Origin: Piscinibacter sp943370595
GTDB taxonomy: Bacteria > Pseudomonadota > Gammaproteobacteria > Burkholderiales > Burkholderiaceae_C
DNA: 64,000 nucleotides
NCBI GenBank assembly: GCA_943370595.1
Contig: CALRRO020000002.1
Coordinates: forward strand, 434,001-498,000
Direction: 5' to 3'
Positions 17,697-26,911 of this stretch are shown here, piece by piece. Under the pieces are notes generated by a model. That model worked only from the letters and a program-made list of their open reading frames with translations. It made no database searches and was not told the origin of the DNA. The translations under genes and the position numbers were made by a program. Each line of letters starts with the position of its first letter. Positions within the stretch are counted from its first letter, which is position 1.

Positions 17697-19382
17697 TCAG
17701 GCCGGCGGCGCGGCGTCGTCCAGCATCCCCTGGTGGTGGCTGAGGAACACCCGGCCGCGGAACCATTGCTCCCAGCCGCCGGCGCGCAGCCGGTCGAGCA
17801 CCGGGCCCTTGACCTCGCTGAGGTCGAGCCGGATACCGCGTTCGGCGAGCAGATCGTGCAGTGCCCGCAGCGCCTCCAGTGCGCTGAAGTCGATCGCATT
17901 GACCGGCGACATCAGCAGCACGACGCGGCGCGTGTCGGGCAGCGCGGCCAGGTGCTGGGCCACCACGCCGGCCAGCCGGCGCGCGTTGGTGAACACCAGG
18001 CTCTCGTCGATGCGCAGCGCCAGCACGCCCGGCGTGCACTGCACCGCGTGGCGGTCGACGTTGCGGTAGTGCTCGGTCTCGCCGACGCGGCCGATGCGCG
18101 CCACGTGCGGGTTGGCGCTGCGCTGCAGCAGCAGAGCGATCGACAGTGCCACGCCGGTGAGCAGTGCGGCCTCGGCGCTGATGAACAGGGTCAGCGCGGC
18201 AACCACCACCATCACCATGAACTCGCTGCGCGCGTAGCGCCAGGCCTCGCCGAAGGCGCGCCACTCGGCCACGCCGAGCACGGCGATGACGATCGTCGCC
18301 GCCAGCACCGCGCGCGGCAGCCAGGCCAGCGGTGCGGTCAGCAGCAGCATCGCCAGCGCCATCAACAGCGCCGCCCAGGCGCCGGCGGCCCGGGTGCGTG
18401 CGCCGGCCTCGGCGTTGAGCGCGCCGCGCGAGAAGCTGCCGCCGATCGGCATGCCGGCCGAGCAGGCCGAGACCAGATCGGCCGCGGCCAGGCCGGTCAG
18501 CTCGCGCCGCGCATCGACCTGCTCGCGGCGGCGCAGGCCCAGCCCCTCGGCCACCGCCAGGCTGCTGACGAACGTGACCAGCGCCAGCGGCACGGCGCTG
18601 GGCAGCAGCCGCCACCACAGGGCAGCGTCCAGCGGCGGCAGCGCCAGCGGCAGCGCGAAAGCGGGCAGCGTGCCGACCAGTGCCACGCCCCGCGCGTCGG
18701 CAGCCAGCGCCCAGGCCAGCGCGATGGCGGCGGCCACCACCGCGAGCGGTGCGCAGCGTGACAGCAGCGAGGCCGTCGGCGCGGCCAGCCAGCGCGCCAG
18801 CAGCGCCTTCGCCTGCCGCCGCGCCAGCCAGAGCAGGAACAGGGCGCCGAGGCCGAAGGCGGCCGTCCACGCCTGGCCGATGCGGCCCGAGGCCCACCAG
18901 GACGACAGCACCTGCGGCGCCGTGAAGCCCTGCGCCGGGATGCCCAGCAGCGCCGGCAGCTGCGACAGCGTGATCGCCAGCGCCGCGCCGGTCGAAAAGC
19001 CGTGCAGCACCGGCGTGGACAGCAGCGCCGCCAGCGCGTCGAGGCGGAACAGCGCGGCGGCGGCGAGCAGCAGGCCGGCTTCGGCCGCCAGCACCAGCGC
19101 GGCCGCGGTGGCCGGTGTGCCCTCGGCCACCAGCGGTGCGATGGCCTGCGCCGTCAGCAGCGCCACCACCGCCACCGGCCCGACCGAGTTGACGCTCGAC
19201 GACCCCAGCGCCGCATAGGCGACCATCGGCAGCAGGCTGGCGTAGACGCCCACCTGCGGCGGCAGCCCGGCCAGCAGCGCGTAGGCCAGGCTCTGCGGGA
19301 TCAGCAGGATCGCGACGATGAACGCGGCGACGAGGTCGTCGCGCAGCGCATCACGGCGGTAGGCCTGCCATCGCTCGAACAT
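17697..19382 (-). CDS. SulP-family anion permease with STAS domain
   Basis: 561 residues. The first 410 or so form the multi-helix SulP transporter core (opening IPQSLAYALLAGLPPQVGVYASLLP near 28-52), then a cytoplasmic STAS domain about 440-550 with SPVNAIDFSALEAL. SulP proteins move sulfate, bicarbonate or dicarboxylates. The ATG (19382-19380) follows directly on the stop of the Bug receptor gene (19385-19383), so the two are translationally linked. Substrate is not shown by sequence. Confidence 0.93.
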   Translation of the reverse strand: MFERWQAYRRDALRDDLVAAFIVAILLIPQSLAYALLAGLPPQVGVYASLLPMVAYAALGSSSVNSVGPVAVVALLTAQAIAPLVAEGTPATAAALVLAAEAGLLLAAAALFRLDALAALLSTPVLHGFSTGAALAITLSQLPALLGIPAQGFTAPQVLSSWWASGRIGQAWTAAFGLGALFLLWLARRQAKALLARWLAAPTASLLSRCAPLAVVAAAIALAWALAADARGVALVGTLPAFALPLALPPLDAALWWRLLPSAVPLALVTFVSSLAVAEGLGLRRREQVDARRELTGLAAADLVSACSAGMPIGGSFSRGALNAEAGARTRAAGAWAALLMALAMLLLTAPLAWLPRAVLAATIVIAVLGVAEWRAFGEAWRYARSEFMVMVVVAALTLFISAEAALLTGVALSIALLLQRSANPHVARIGRVGETEHYRNVDRHAVQCTPGVLALRIDESLVFTNARRLAGVVAQHLAALPDTRRVVLLMSPVNAIDFSALEALRALHDLLAERGIRLDLSEVKGPVLDRLRAGGWEQWFRGRVFLSHHQGMLDDAAPPA

Positions 19383-20372
19383 TCAGTCGACTTTAGCGCC
19401 CGATGCCTTGACGACCTCGGCCCACTTCTTCGTCTCGGCCGCGATCAGCTTCGCGAACTCGGCCGGGCTCATGCCGCTGGGGATGGCACCTTGCGCCAGC
19501 AGCCGCTCCTTCAGCGCCGGCGAGCCCAGCGCCTTGGCGGTCTCCTGCTGCAGCCGGTTGACCACGTCCGCCGGCGTGCCGGCCGGTGCCAGCAGGCCGA
19601 ACCAGGAGCTCGCCTCGTAGCCCTTCAGCGGCCCGGCTTCCGCCACGGTCGGCAAGTCCGGCACCGCGGCACTGCGCTCGGCGCTGGTCACCGCCAGGGC
19701 CTTGAGCTTGCCGGCCTTGATCTGCGGCATCGCGGAGGGCAGGTTGTCGAACATCAGGTCCATGTTGCCGCCGATCAGGTCGAGCAGCGCAGGGCCGGAG
19801 CCGCGGTAGGGGAAGTGGACCATGAAGGTGCCGGTCATGGTCTTGAACAGCTCGCCGGCCAGGTGGATCGAGGTGCCGTTGCCGCTGCTGGCCATGTTCA
19901 GCTTGCCGGGGTTGGCCTTCGCGTAGCGGATCAGGTCGGGCACGCCCTTGATGCCCAGCGCTTCGGCCTTGGCCGGGTTCATCACCAGCACGTTCGGCAC
20001 GCCGGCCACCAGCGTGACCGGCACGAAGTCCCTCACATGGTCGTAGGGCATCTTCGGGTACAGCGCCGGGTTGATGGCGTGCGTTCCGACGGTGCCCATC
20101 AGCAGCGTGTGGCCGTCGTTCGACTTGGCCACCTGGTCAGCGCCGAGGTTGCCGCCGGCGCCGGGCTTGTTCTCGACGACGAAGGGCTGGCCGAAGGCCT
20201 TGCTCAGTTCCGGCGCCAGTGCGCGGGCCAGGATGTCGGTGGTGCCCGCGGGTGCGAAGGGCACGACGATGCGCACCGGCTTGCTGGGCCAGGCGGTCTG
20301 GGCGAACAGGGGCAGGGGAAGCAGCGCGGCGGCCGTGGCGGCAAGCAGGCGGCGGCGAGCGGGGAAGCGCAT
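19383..20372 (-). CDS. Bug/TctC-family periplasmic receptor
   Basis: 329 residues from the ATG at 20372, with GAGG about 9 bases upstream. A signal peptide about 1-24 (MRFPARRRLL start, ending LFAQ) has an arginine-rich n-region. The family core is clear: WPSKPVRIVVPFAPAGTTDILAR, then ENKPGAGGNLGA, and PYRGSGPALLDLIGG near 195. Bug proteins bind carboxylates or aromatic acids and usually lie apart from TctAB. Here the next gene is a SulP permease with no gap between them, suggesting a functional link. Confidence 0.93.
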   Translation of the reverse strand: MRFPARRRLLAATAAALLPLPLFAQTAWPSKPVRIVVPFAPAGTTDILARALAPELSKAFGQPFVVENKPGAGGNLGADQVAKSNDGHTLLMGTVGTHAINPALYPKMPYDHVRDFVPVTLVAGVPNVLVMNPAKAEALGIKGVPDLIRYAKANPGKLNMASSGNGTSIHLAGELFKTMTGTFMVHFPYRGSGPALLDLIGGNMDLMFDNLPSAMPQIKAGKLKALAVTSAERSAAVPDLPTVAEAGPLKGYEASSWFGLLAPAGTPADVVNRLQQETAKALGSPALKERLLAQGAIPSGMSPAEFAKLIAAETKKWAEVVKASGAKVD

Positions 20373-20463
20373 GGGGTGGACCTCGCGGGGGCAGTGGATG
20401 CCCTGGAGTGTCCGGTGCGCACCGGGGTTGCCGTCAGAGGCATTTCCCGGGAGCGGCGACACC

Positions 20464-20533
20464 AAAAAAAGAAGGGAAGCGGGACGAAAAGGCCGGGGCT
20501 CGCTCTCAACCTCCCCGACGTCGCCCGCTTCCC
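20464..20533 (-). terminator. Intrinsic terminator of the small-gene pair
   Basis: On the minus strand a 10-bp outer stem (20533-20524 with 20483-20474) encloses a smaller GGGG/CCCC stem and is followed by TTCTTTTTTT (20473-20464). It lies 40-110 bases after the stop of the 54-residue gene and insulates the Bug gene from it. Confidence 0.75.
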
Positions 20534-20574
20534 TGGTGGACAGGTGTCAGTCCGCGAAAACTCTCTTCAACAAC

Positions 20575-20739
20575 TCAACGGGCGCCGTTCGGGCGCGGGA
20601 ACAAGGACAGCTGGGCCGGCTCCCGGCCCGACTTCAGAACCTGGCTCTGGCGGTTCGCCACCAGCGGCCGCACGGTGGTGGGCCGCACCGGCTGGCTGGG
20701 CGTCGTCCGCGGTGCGGGGGTCAGTGCAATCGGCGGCAT
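20575..20739 (-). CDS. Small protein (54 aa) with a QLSLF clamp-binding-like motif
   Basis: AGGAG stands 8 bases before the ATG at 20739, and a terminator follows the stop, so this short frame is probably a gene. The protein is basic and rich in Pro, Thr and Arg, with no predicted fold. Residues 43-47 read QLSLF, which exactly fits the bacterial beta sliding clamp-binding consensus QL(S/D)LF, seven residues from the C-terminus. The family is unknown to me. It begins 31 bases after the preceding 73-residue frame ends. The clamp link rests on a five-residue motif only. Confidence 0.55.
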   Translation of the reverse strand: MPPIALTPAPRTTPSQPVRPTTVRPLVANRQSQVLKSGREPAQLSLFPRPNGAR

Positions 20740-20770
20740 GGCGGCCTCTCCTGATGCGCGGTCGGGCGGC

Positions 20771-20992
20771 TCAGCGGAACTCGCTGGACATGAAGGCCGG
20801 CCGCGGCTCGGCGCCCAGGCCCAGTACGCTGGCGGCACGCTCGACCCAGTCGCTCAGCGCCGGTGCCTTGGGCAGGCGCGGCGAGGCCGGGTTCGCCAGG
20901 CGCAGCAGCGACGAGGCGCCGCCTCGGCAGTGCGGCCCGGCCGGGCGCATGCGGCGGGTGGCGGGGGCGATCTGCGAGCGGGTCTGCGGCAT
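20771..20992 (-). CDS. Small hypothetical protein (73 aa)
   Basis: From the ATG at 20992, with AGGA about 11 bases upstream. The N-terminal half is basic and Pro/Arg-rich; the C-terminal half has a helix-like LSDWVERAASVLGL segment (about 46-59) and ends MSSEFR. It is probably co-transcribed with the 54-residue gene that follows. Function not recognised. Coding status rests on helix-like composition, position and the shared terminator. Confidence 0.45.
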   Translation of the reverse strand: MPQTRSQIAPATRRMRPAGPHCRGGASSLLRLANPASPRLPKAPALSDWVERAASVLGLGAEPRPAFMSSEFR

Positions 20993-21207
20993 GGTCAACG
21001 ACGTCCTGGTAGGTCTGCGGTTCCCGGCGTCGCGTGGTACGCGCGTGCCGGGCCTGTGCCTGCCATAGCGCAACGAGCGTGCCATCCCGTCGCGGCTAAA
21101 TGCCCGTGTGAAAAATCACGGAATCGGACGGCTTTTGCCAGTGGCGCTGAGCGCCCACTTTCGAAACGCGGCCGATGTGTAAGCACTTCGATACAAGCCC
21201 GACGCGA

Positions 21208-21240
21208 TTCGTCGCGGCCGGGTCGCCCGGCCGCGACGAA
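21208..21240 (-). terminator. Long hairpin after the peptide transporter genes
   Basis: Perfect 15-base arms (21208-21222 and 21226-21240) around a 3-base loop, starting 4 bases after the stop of the ATPase gene. There is no T-run, so it may end transcription with help from Rho or protect the mRNA 3' end. The rest of the 250 bases up to 20993 holds only small imperfect palindromes and no gene that I can support. Confidence 0.6.
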
Positions 21241-21244
21241 GCGT

Positions 21245-22957
21245 TCAAGCGGCCGCGCGATAGCCGCGCGGAATCGCACCGAGCAGCCGGCGCGTGTACT
21301 CCTCGCGCGGGGCTTCGAGGATCTGCTCGACGCCGGCCTGCTCGACCACCTGGCCGTCCTTCATCACCAGCACCTCGTCGGCCATGAAGCGCACCACCGC
21401 GAGGTCGTGGCTGATGAAGAGGTAGGCCAGGCCGAGCTCGTCCTGCAGATCCCTCAGCAGGTTGAGCACCTGGGCCTGCACCGACACGTCGAGCGCGCTG
21501 ACGGCCTCGTCGAGCACCAGCACCTCCGGATCCAGCGTCAGGCAGCGAGCGATCGCGATGCGCTGGCGCTGGCCGCCGGAGAACTCGTGTGGGTACTTGT
21601 TGAGCGCCGAGTCGTCCAGCCCGACCTTGGCCAGCAGCGCGCTGGCGCGGGCCTGGCGGTCGGCGCTGTCGCGGCCGACGCCGTGGATGACCATCGGCTC
21701 GACCAGCGTCTGCGCCACCGTGAAGCGCGGGTTCAGCGAGGCGTACGGGTTCTGGAACACGACCTGGATGCGGCGGCGGATCGGCAGCAGCTCGTCACGG
21801 GTGAGCGAGAGCAGGTCGCGGCCGTCGAACATCGCGGTGCCGCCGACCGGCCCGCCGGCCGGCTCGTGCAGGCGCAGCAGCGTCAGGCCCAGCGTCGTCT
21901 TGCCCGAGCCCGATTCGCCGACGATGCCCAGCGTGTGGCCGCGCCGCAGCGTGAAGCTGGCGCCCTTGACGGCCTGGAACTCGCGCCGGCCGAACACGCC
22001 GCGGCGGATCCAGAAGCTCTTGGTGACGCCGGTGGCCTGCAGCACCACCGGTGCGGCCGGGTCCTTCGGCTTGGCCATGCGTGCCGACGGTCCGCCACTG
22101 CCACCGTTGCCGGCGATGTGGTCGTCGATCACCATCAGCCGCGCGCTGCGCTGCTCGAGCGTCGGCCGGCAGGCCAGCAGCGCCTTGGTGTAGGCGTCCT
22201 GCGGCGTGGCGAAGATGTCGGCCACCGCGCCCTGCTCGCGCACCGTGCCCTGGCGCATCACCACCACGCGGTCGGCGATCTCGCCGACCAGGCCGAGGTC
22301 GTGGCTGATGAACAGCATGCTCATGCGGTGCTTGTCCTTCAGCTTCGCGAGCAGCTCGATGATCTGGCGCTGGATGGTGACGTCCAGTGCGGTGGTCGGC
22401 TCGTCGGCGATCAGCAGCTTCGGCTCGCAGGCCAGTGCCATCGCGATCATCACGCGCTGCTGCTGGCCGCCGGAGAGCTCGTGCGGATGGGCCGCCAGGC
22501 GCCGTTTCGGCTCGGGCAGGCCGACCTCGACGAGCAGCGCCTCGGCCTTCTCCAGCGCCTGGCGCCGGTTCATGCCCAGGTGCCGCTCCATCGGCTCGCA
22601 CAGCTGCTGGCCGATGGTGAACACCGGGTTCAGCGAGGTCATCGGATCCTGGAACACGCAGGCGATGTCCTTGCCGCGCAGCGCCTGCAGTTCGGCCAGC
22701 GACGCGCCGAGCAGGTCGCGGCCCTGGAAGTGGATGCGGCCGTGGCGCTCGGCGTTCTCCGGCAGCAGGTTGAGGATGGACATGGCGGTGACGCTCTTGC
22801 CCGAGCCCGACTCGCCGACCAGCGCGACGGTGGTGTTCTCCGGCACGTCGAAGCTCACGCCCTGTTCGCCGCGGCCAACGGCCTCGGCGTAGGTGGCCTT
22901 GGCGCCGCGGCCCATGCGGAAGCGCACGCGAAGATCGTTGATGGTCAACAGCATCAT
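21245..22957 (-). CDS. yejF: Peptide ABC transporter, fused double ATPase (YejF type)
   Basis: 570 residues with two full ATPase units in one chain: Walker A GESGSGKSVT near 51-60 and GESGSGKTTL near 332-341, with matching LSGGQQQR and FSGGQRQR signatures. C-terminal oligopeptide/dipeptide regions (VRMQGTVREQGAVADIF-like and QVVEQAGVEQIL) follow each. This is the layout of YejF, which drives import of peptides or peptide-nucleotide compounds. Its ATG overlaps the stop of the upstream permease gene by 4 bases. Symbol given by architecture and gene order. Confidence 0.92.
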   Translation of the reverse strand: MMLLTINDLRVRFRMGRGAKATYAEAVGRGEQGVSFDVPENTTVALVGESGSGKSVTAMSILNLLPENAERHGRIHFQGRDLLGASLAELQALRGKDIACVFQDPMTSLNPVFTIGQQLCEPMERHLGMNRRQALEKAEALLVEVGLPEPKRRLAAHPHELSGGQQQRVMIAMALACEPKLLIADEPTTALDVTIQRQIIELLAKLKDKHRMSMLFISHDLGLVGEIADRVVVMRQGTVREQGAVADIFATPQDAYTKALLACRPTLEQRSARLMVIDDHIAGNGGSGGPSARMAKPKDPAAPVVLQATGVTKSFWIRRGVFGRREFQAVKGASFTLRRGHTLGIVGESGSGKTTLGLTLLRLHEPAGGPVGGTAMFDGRDLLSLTRDELLPIRRRIQVVFQNPYASLNPRFTVAQTLVEPMVIHGVGRDSADRQARASALLAKVGLDDSALNKYPHEFSGGQRQRIAIARCLTLDPEVLVLDEAVSALDVSVQAQVLNLLRDLQDELGLAYLFISHDLAVVRFMADEVLVMKDGQVVEQAGVEQILEAPREEYTRRLLGAIPRGYRAAA

Positions 22958-24000
22958 TCGGCTCCGCGCAGCTTCGGGTCGAGCGCATCACGCAGCGCAT
23001 CGGTCATCAGGGAGAAGGCGGTGACGAACACCGCCATGAAGGCCGTCGCAGCGACCAGCTGCCACCAGTGGCCGAGGATCAGCTCGCTCTGCGCCTCGGC
23101 GAGCATGGTGCCCCAGCTCACCTGGTCGACACTGACGCCCAGACCCAGGTAGGACAGGATCACCTCGGCCTTGATGAAGCCGACGACGAGGATGGACAGC
23201 TGCACCAGGATCACGTGGCTGACGTTGGGCAGGATGTGGCGGAAGATGCGCGAGCCGGTGCTGGCGCCGATGGCTTCCGCGGCGCGCACGTACTCGCGCA
23301 CCGAATGCTTCAGGAACTCTGCGCGCACCAGGCGGTAGATGCCCGTCCAGCCGGTCAGCCCGAGGATCAGCACCACCGACTGCACGCCGCGCCCCGCGAC
23401 TGCGGCGAAGGCGAAGATCAGCAGGATGCCGGGGATCGAGGTGAAGACGTTGTAGACCCACTCGAGGAAGTCGCCCAGGCGCCCACCGAAGAAGCCGGCC
23501 AGCGCACCCAGCACGGTGCCGATCAGCGTGGCGACGATGGCCGCGGCCACGCCGACGAACACCGAGATCTCCGCGCCCTTGATCGCCTTGGCGAGCACGT
23601 CGCGGCCGAGGCGGTCGCCGCCGAAGGGCAGGGTCTCGCGCTTGACGGCGTCGGTGGTCTGGTACTTCTTCGCCAGCTCGGCCCATTCGGCGTAGCGCGG
23701 CGCCAGCGGGTCGACCGCCGAGATGTCGACGTTCGGGCCGCTGGGCACGGGGATGGCGGTGGCGGCCTCCTTCTTGGCCGGGCCCATGAAGCTCGGCGGC
23801 GCGTTGGGCACGCCGACCTCCTTCTGCCAGTCGCCGGCCACCAGGCCCACGGCCGCGGCGAGCATCAGCAGCGCGAAGCCGGCGACGATCACCATCGACA
23901 CCAGGCCGACCCGGTCACCCTTGAAGCGGCGCCAGGCGGCCGCCCAGACGCCCTCAGAGCGGCGTGCCGCCGCGCCATCCATCGTCAGCACCGCGCTCAT
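22954..24000 (-). CDS. yejE: Peptide ABC transporter permease (YejE type)
   Basis: 348 residues. The N-terminal tail is followed by a first membrane helix about 33-55, then a long periplasmic stretch about 56-135 (GDWQKEVGVPNAPPS onward) typical of YejE, and then the DppC-like core with the EAA loop (AAEAIGASTGSRIFRHILPN). ATG at 24000 overlaps the YejB stop by 4 bases, and its own stop overlaps the ATPase start. Confidence 0.9.
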   Translation of the reverse strand: MSAVLTMDGAAARRSEGVWAAAWRRFKGDRVGLVSMVIVAGFALLMLAAAVGLVAGDWQKEVGVPNAPPSFMGPAKKEAATAIPVPSGPNVDISAVDPLAPRYAEWAELAKKYQTTDAVKRETLPFGGDRLGRDVLAKAIKGAEISVFVGVAAAIVATLIGTVLGALAGFFGGRLGDFLEWVYNVFTSIPGILLIFAFAAVAGRGVQSVVLILGLTGWTGIYRLVRAEFLKHSVREYVRAAEAIGASTGSRIFRHILPNVSHVILVQLSILVVGFIKAEVILSYLGLGVSVDQVSWGTMLAEAQSELILGHWWQLVAATAFMAVFVTAFSLMTDALRDALDPKLRGAE

Positions 24001-24935
24001 TTCAGCACCACCCGAGGGTCGACCAGCTTGTAGAGCACGTCGGTGAGAAGGTTGACGACCATCGTGATGACGGCCAGGTACACCGTGACCGCCTGGATCA
24101 CCGGGTAGTCGCTGCGGTTGACGGCCAGCAGCACCTCGCGGCCCAGGCCCGGGATCGAGAAGAAGACCTCGATCAGGAAGGAGCCGACGAAGATGCCCGG
24201 CAGCGACACCGCGACGTTGGTCAGGATCGGGATCATCGCGTTGCGCATCACGTGGGTGAGCAGGATGCGCGGCTCGGTCAGGCCCTTGGCGCGCGCAGTG
24301 CGCACGTAGTCCTGGCCGATCTCGTCGAGGAAGAAGGTGCGGTACAGCCGCGTCTGCGGCGCCAGGCCCACCATCACCGCCAGCAGCACCGGCAGCGGGC
24401 TGTAGACGAGCAGGTTGGTCGCCACGCTGTCGGTCCAGCCCTGCACCGGGAACCAGCCCAGCTGGAAGGCGAACACGTACTGGCCGACGATGACGTAGAC
24501 CAGGAAGGAGATCGACAGCGCGATGGTGGTGGCCACCATGATCGAGCGGTCGGTCAGCGAGCCGCGCAGGTAGGCCACCAGCAGGGCGATGGGAATCGCC
24601 AGCAGCGTGTCGAGGACCAGGATCGGCACCATCACCGTCAGCGTGGCCGGCAGGCGCGTCGCGAAGAGGTTGGCCACCGACTCGTTGGTGGCCCAGCTGC
24701 GCCCCCAGTCGAAGGTGGCGATCTGCTTGAGGAAGATGCCCAGCTGCACCCACCACGGCTCGTTCAGGCCGAGCTGCTGGCGGATCGCGTTGATCTGTTC
24801 GGGCGAGGCCGACAGCCCGCCGAGGATCTCGGCGGGATCGCCGCCGAAGGCCTTGAAGAGAAAGAACACCAGCAGCACGACGCCGATCAGCGTCGGAATC
24901 ATCTGCCACAGGCGCCGGATCAGGTAAGCCGCCAT
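23997..24935 (-). CDS. yejB: Peptide ABC transporter permease (YejB type)
   Basis: 312 residues from the ATG at 24935; GGAG lies about 11 bases upstream. It begins MAAYLIRRLWQMIPTLIGVV, the standard DppB/YejB first helix, and carries the EAA loop (ARAKGLTEPRILLTHVMRN) near 209-227. It heads a tightly overlapping yejBEF-type operon, divergent from three binding-protein genes with a 149-base shared region. Confidence 0.92.
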   Translation of the reverse strand: MAAYLIRRLWQMIPTLIGVVLLVFFLFKAFGGDPAEILGGLSASPEQINAIRQQLGLNEPWWVQLGIFLKQIATFDWGRSWATNESVANLFATRLPATLTVMVPILVLDTLLAIPIALLVAYLRGSLTDRSIMVATTIALSISFLVYVIVGQYVFAFQLGWFPVQGWTDSVATNLLVYSPLPVLLAVMVGLAPQTRLYRTFFLDEIGQDYVRTARAKGLTEPRILLTHVMRNAMIPILTNVAVSLPGIFVGSFLIEVFFSIPGLGREVLLAVNRSDYPVIQAVTVYLAVITMVVNLLTDVLYKLVDPRVVLK

Positions 24936-25084
24936 GCGCGAAGGAACTCCAGGGAAATGCAGGCGCGAGTCTAGGGCCGGGGCGAAATGCCCCTGCCCCG
25001 GTGTTTGCCCTCGGGGCCGGGCACGCAACTCGCATGCCATCCGCTTATAGACTCCATCCGAATCCGACCCCAGGAGCTGAAGCG

Positions 25085-26911
25085 ATGTTGTTGCGTGCCC
25101 TCACCCGGGCCTTGATCCTTGCGCTGACCTGCACCTGCGCGGTGGCCCAGAAGGCCGCCGACGCCGAGGCGCCGGCGCGCGTGCTGCGTTATGCCTTCCC
25201 GATCGCCGAGACCGGCTTCGACCCGGCGCAGATCTCCGACCTGTATTCGCGCACCGTCGCGGCGGGCATCTTCGAGGCGCCGCTGAGCTTCGACTTCCTC
25301 GCCCGGCCGTTCAAGATGAAGCCGAACACGGCCGAGGCGATGCCGGAGATCAGCGCCGACTTCCGCACCTTCACCTTCCGCATCAAGCCCGGCATCTACT
25401 TCGCCGACGACCCGGCCTTCAAGGGCCAGAAGCGCGAGCTGGTGGCGCAGGACTACGTCTACAGCCTCAAGCGCCACTACGACACCCGCTGGAACAGCCC
25501 CAACCTCTACCGGCTCGAGGCAGCCAGGATCCTCGGCCTGTCGGAGCTTCGCAAGAAGGCCCTGGCCGAGAAGAAGCCCTTCCCCTACGACCAGGAGGTC
25601 GAGGGCCTGCGCGCACTCGACCGCTACACGCTGCAGGTCAGGCTGGCCGAACCCTCGCCGCGCTTCCACCAGGAGGTGATGACCGACCACTCCAACTTCG
25701 GCGCCGTGGCGCGCGAGGTGGTCGAGGCCTACGACAGCAAGATCATGGAGCACCCGGTGGGCACCGGGGCGTTCCGCCTGGCCGAGTGGCGGCGCAGCTC
25801 GCGCATCGTGCTCGAGCGAAACCCCGGCTTCCGCGACGTGCGCTACGACGAGGAAGCGCCGGCCGACGACCCGCGCTCGATGGCCATCGCCGCGCAGCTC
25901 AAGGGCCGCAAGATGCCGATGCTCGACCGCGTCGAGATCGCCATCATCGAGGAGTCGCAGCCGCGCTGGCTGTCGTTCCTGAACGCGCAGACCGACCTGA
26001 TGGAGCGCCTGCCCAACGAGTTCGCGCCGGTGGCGATCCCGAACGACAAGCTGGCCCCCAACCTGGCCAAGCGCGGCATCACGATGGACCGCGCGCCGCT
26101 GGTCGACATCACGCTGGCGGCGCTGTTCAACCAGGACAACCCGGTGATCGGCGGCTACACGCCCGACAAGGTGGCGTTGCGTCGTGCCATCGCGCTGGCC
26201 TATGACGTCGACCAGGAGATCCGCCTGGTGCGCAAGTCGCAGTCGATCCCGGCGCAGACGGCGATCGCGCCGCTGACCTTCGGCTACAACCCGGCGCTGA
26301 AGACGACGATGAGCGACCACGACCCGGCCCGCGCGCGCGCGCTGCTCGACCTGTACGGCTACGTCGACCGCGACGGCGACGGCTGGCGCGACCAGCCCGA
26401 CGGCTCGCCGCTGGTGCTGGAGTACTCGACCCAGCCCGACCAGGCCAGCCGCCAGCTCGCCGAGCTGTGGCAGAAGTGCATGAAGGCGGTGGGCCTGAAG
26501 ATCGTCTTCAAGGTCGCCAAGTGGCCGGAGAACCTGAAGGCCTCGCGCGCCGGCAAGCTGATGATGTGGGGCGTGGCCTGGTCGGCCACCACGCCCGACG
26601 GCGACACCTTCCTCGCGCTGGCCTACGGGCCCAACAAGGGCGGCGCCAACCACGCGCGCTTCGACCTGCCGGCCTTCAACACGCTGTACATGAAGCAGAA
26701 GGAGCTGCCCGACGGCCCCGAGCGGCAGCAGGTGATGGAGGAGGCGAGCAAGCTGATGGTGGCCTACGTGCCCTACAAGCTGGCCGGCCACCGCATCGCC
26801 ACCGACCTGATGCACCCGTGGGTGCTCGGCTTCCGCCGCAACCCCTTCGTGCGCGAGTTCTACAAGTACCTCGACGTCGACCCGGCGATCCGCGCGCAGG
26901 AGTCGAAGTGA
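25085..26911 (+). CDS. Family 5 peptide-binding protein, paralog 1
   Basis: 608 residues from the ATG at 25085 (GGAG about 9 bases upstream). A Sec-type signal peptide about 1-22 lacks a twin-Arg motif. The mature region has the SBP_bac_5 layout with YAFPIAETGFDPAQ near 37-50, HPVGTGAFRLAEW near 224-236 and a DRDGDGWR segment near 428-435. It is the first of three tandem paralogs and probably delivers substrate to the divergent YejBEF-like complex. Stop overlaps the next start (GTGA). Confidence 0.92.
   Translation: MLLRALTRALILALTCTCAVAQKAADAEAPARVLRYAFPIAETGFDPAQISDLYSRTVAAGIFEAPLSFDFLARPFKMKPNTAEAMPEISADFRTFTFRIKPGIYFADDPAFKGQKRELVAQDYVYSLKRHYDTRWNSPNLYRLEAARILGLSELRKKALAEKKPFPYDQEVEGLRALDRYTLQVRLAEPSPRFHQEVMTDHSNFGAVAREVVEAYDSKIMEHPVGTGAFRLAEWRRSSRIVLERNPGFRDVRYDEEAPADDPRSMAIAAQLKGRKMPMLDRVEIAIIEESQPRWLSFLNAQTDLMERLPNEFAPVAIPNDKLAPNLAKRGITMDRAPLVDITLAALFNQDNPVIGGYTPDKVALRRAIALAYDVDQEIRLVRKSQSIPAQTAIAPLTFGYNPALKTTMSDHDPARARALLDLYGYVDRDGDGWRDQPDGSPLVLEYSTQPDQASRQLAELWQKCMKAVGLKIVFKVAKWPENLKASRAGKLMMWGVAWSATTPDGDTFLALAYGPNKGGANHARFDLPAFNTLYMKQKELPDGPERQQVMEEASKLMVAYVPYKLAGHRIATDLMHPWVLGFRRNPFVREFYKYLDVDPAIRAQESK

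Noticed and set aside
20219..23152. A plus-strand open frame of about 977 codons across the YejE/YejF region
   Set aside because: Antisense to two ABC transporter genes with all family motifs; composition is that of a shadow frame.
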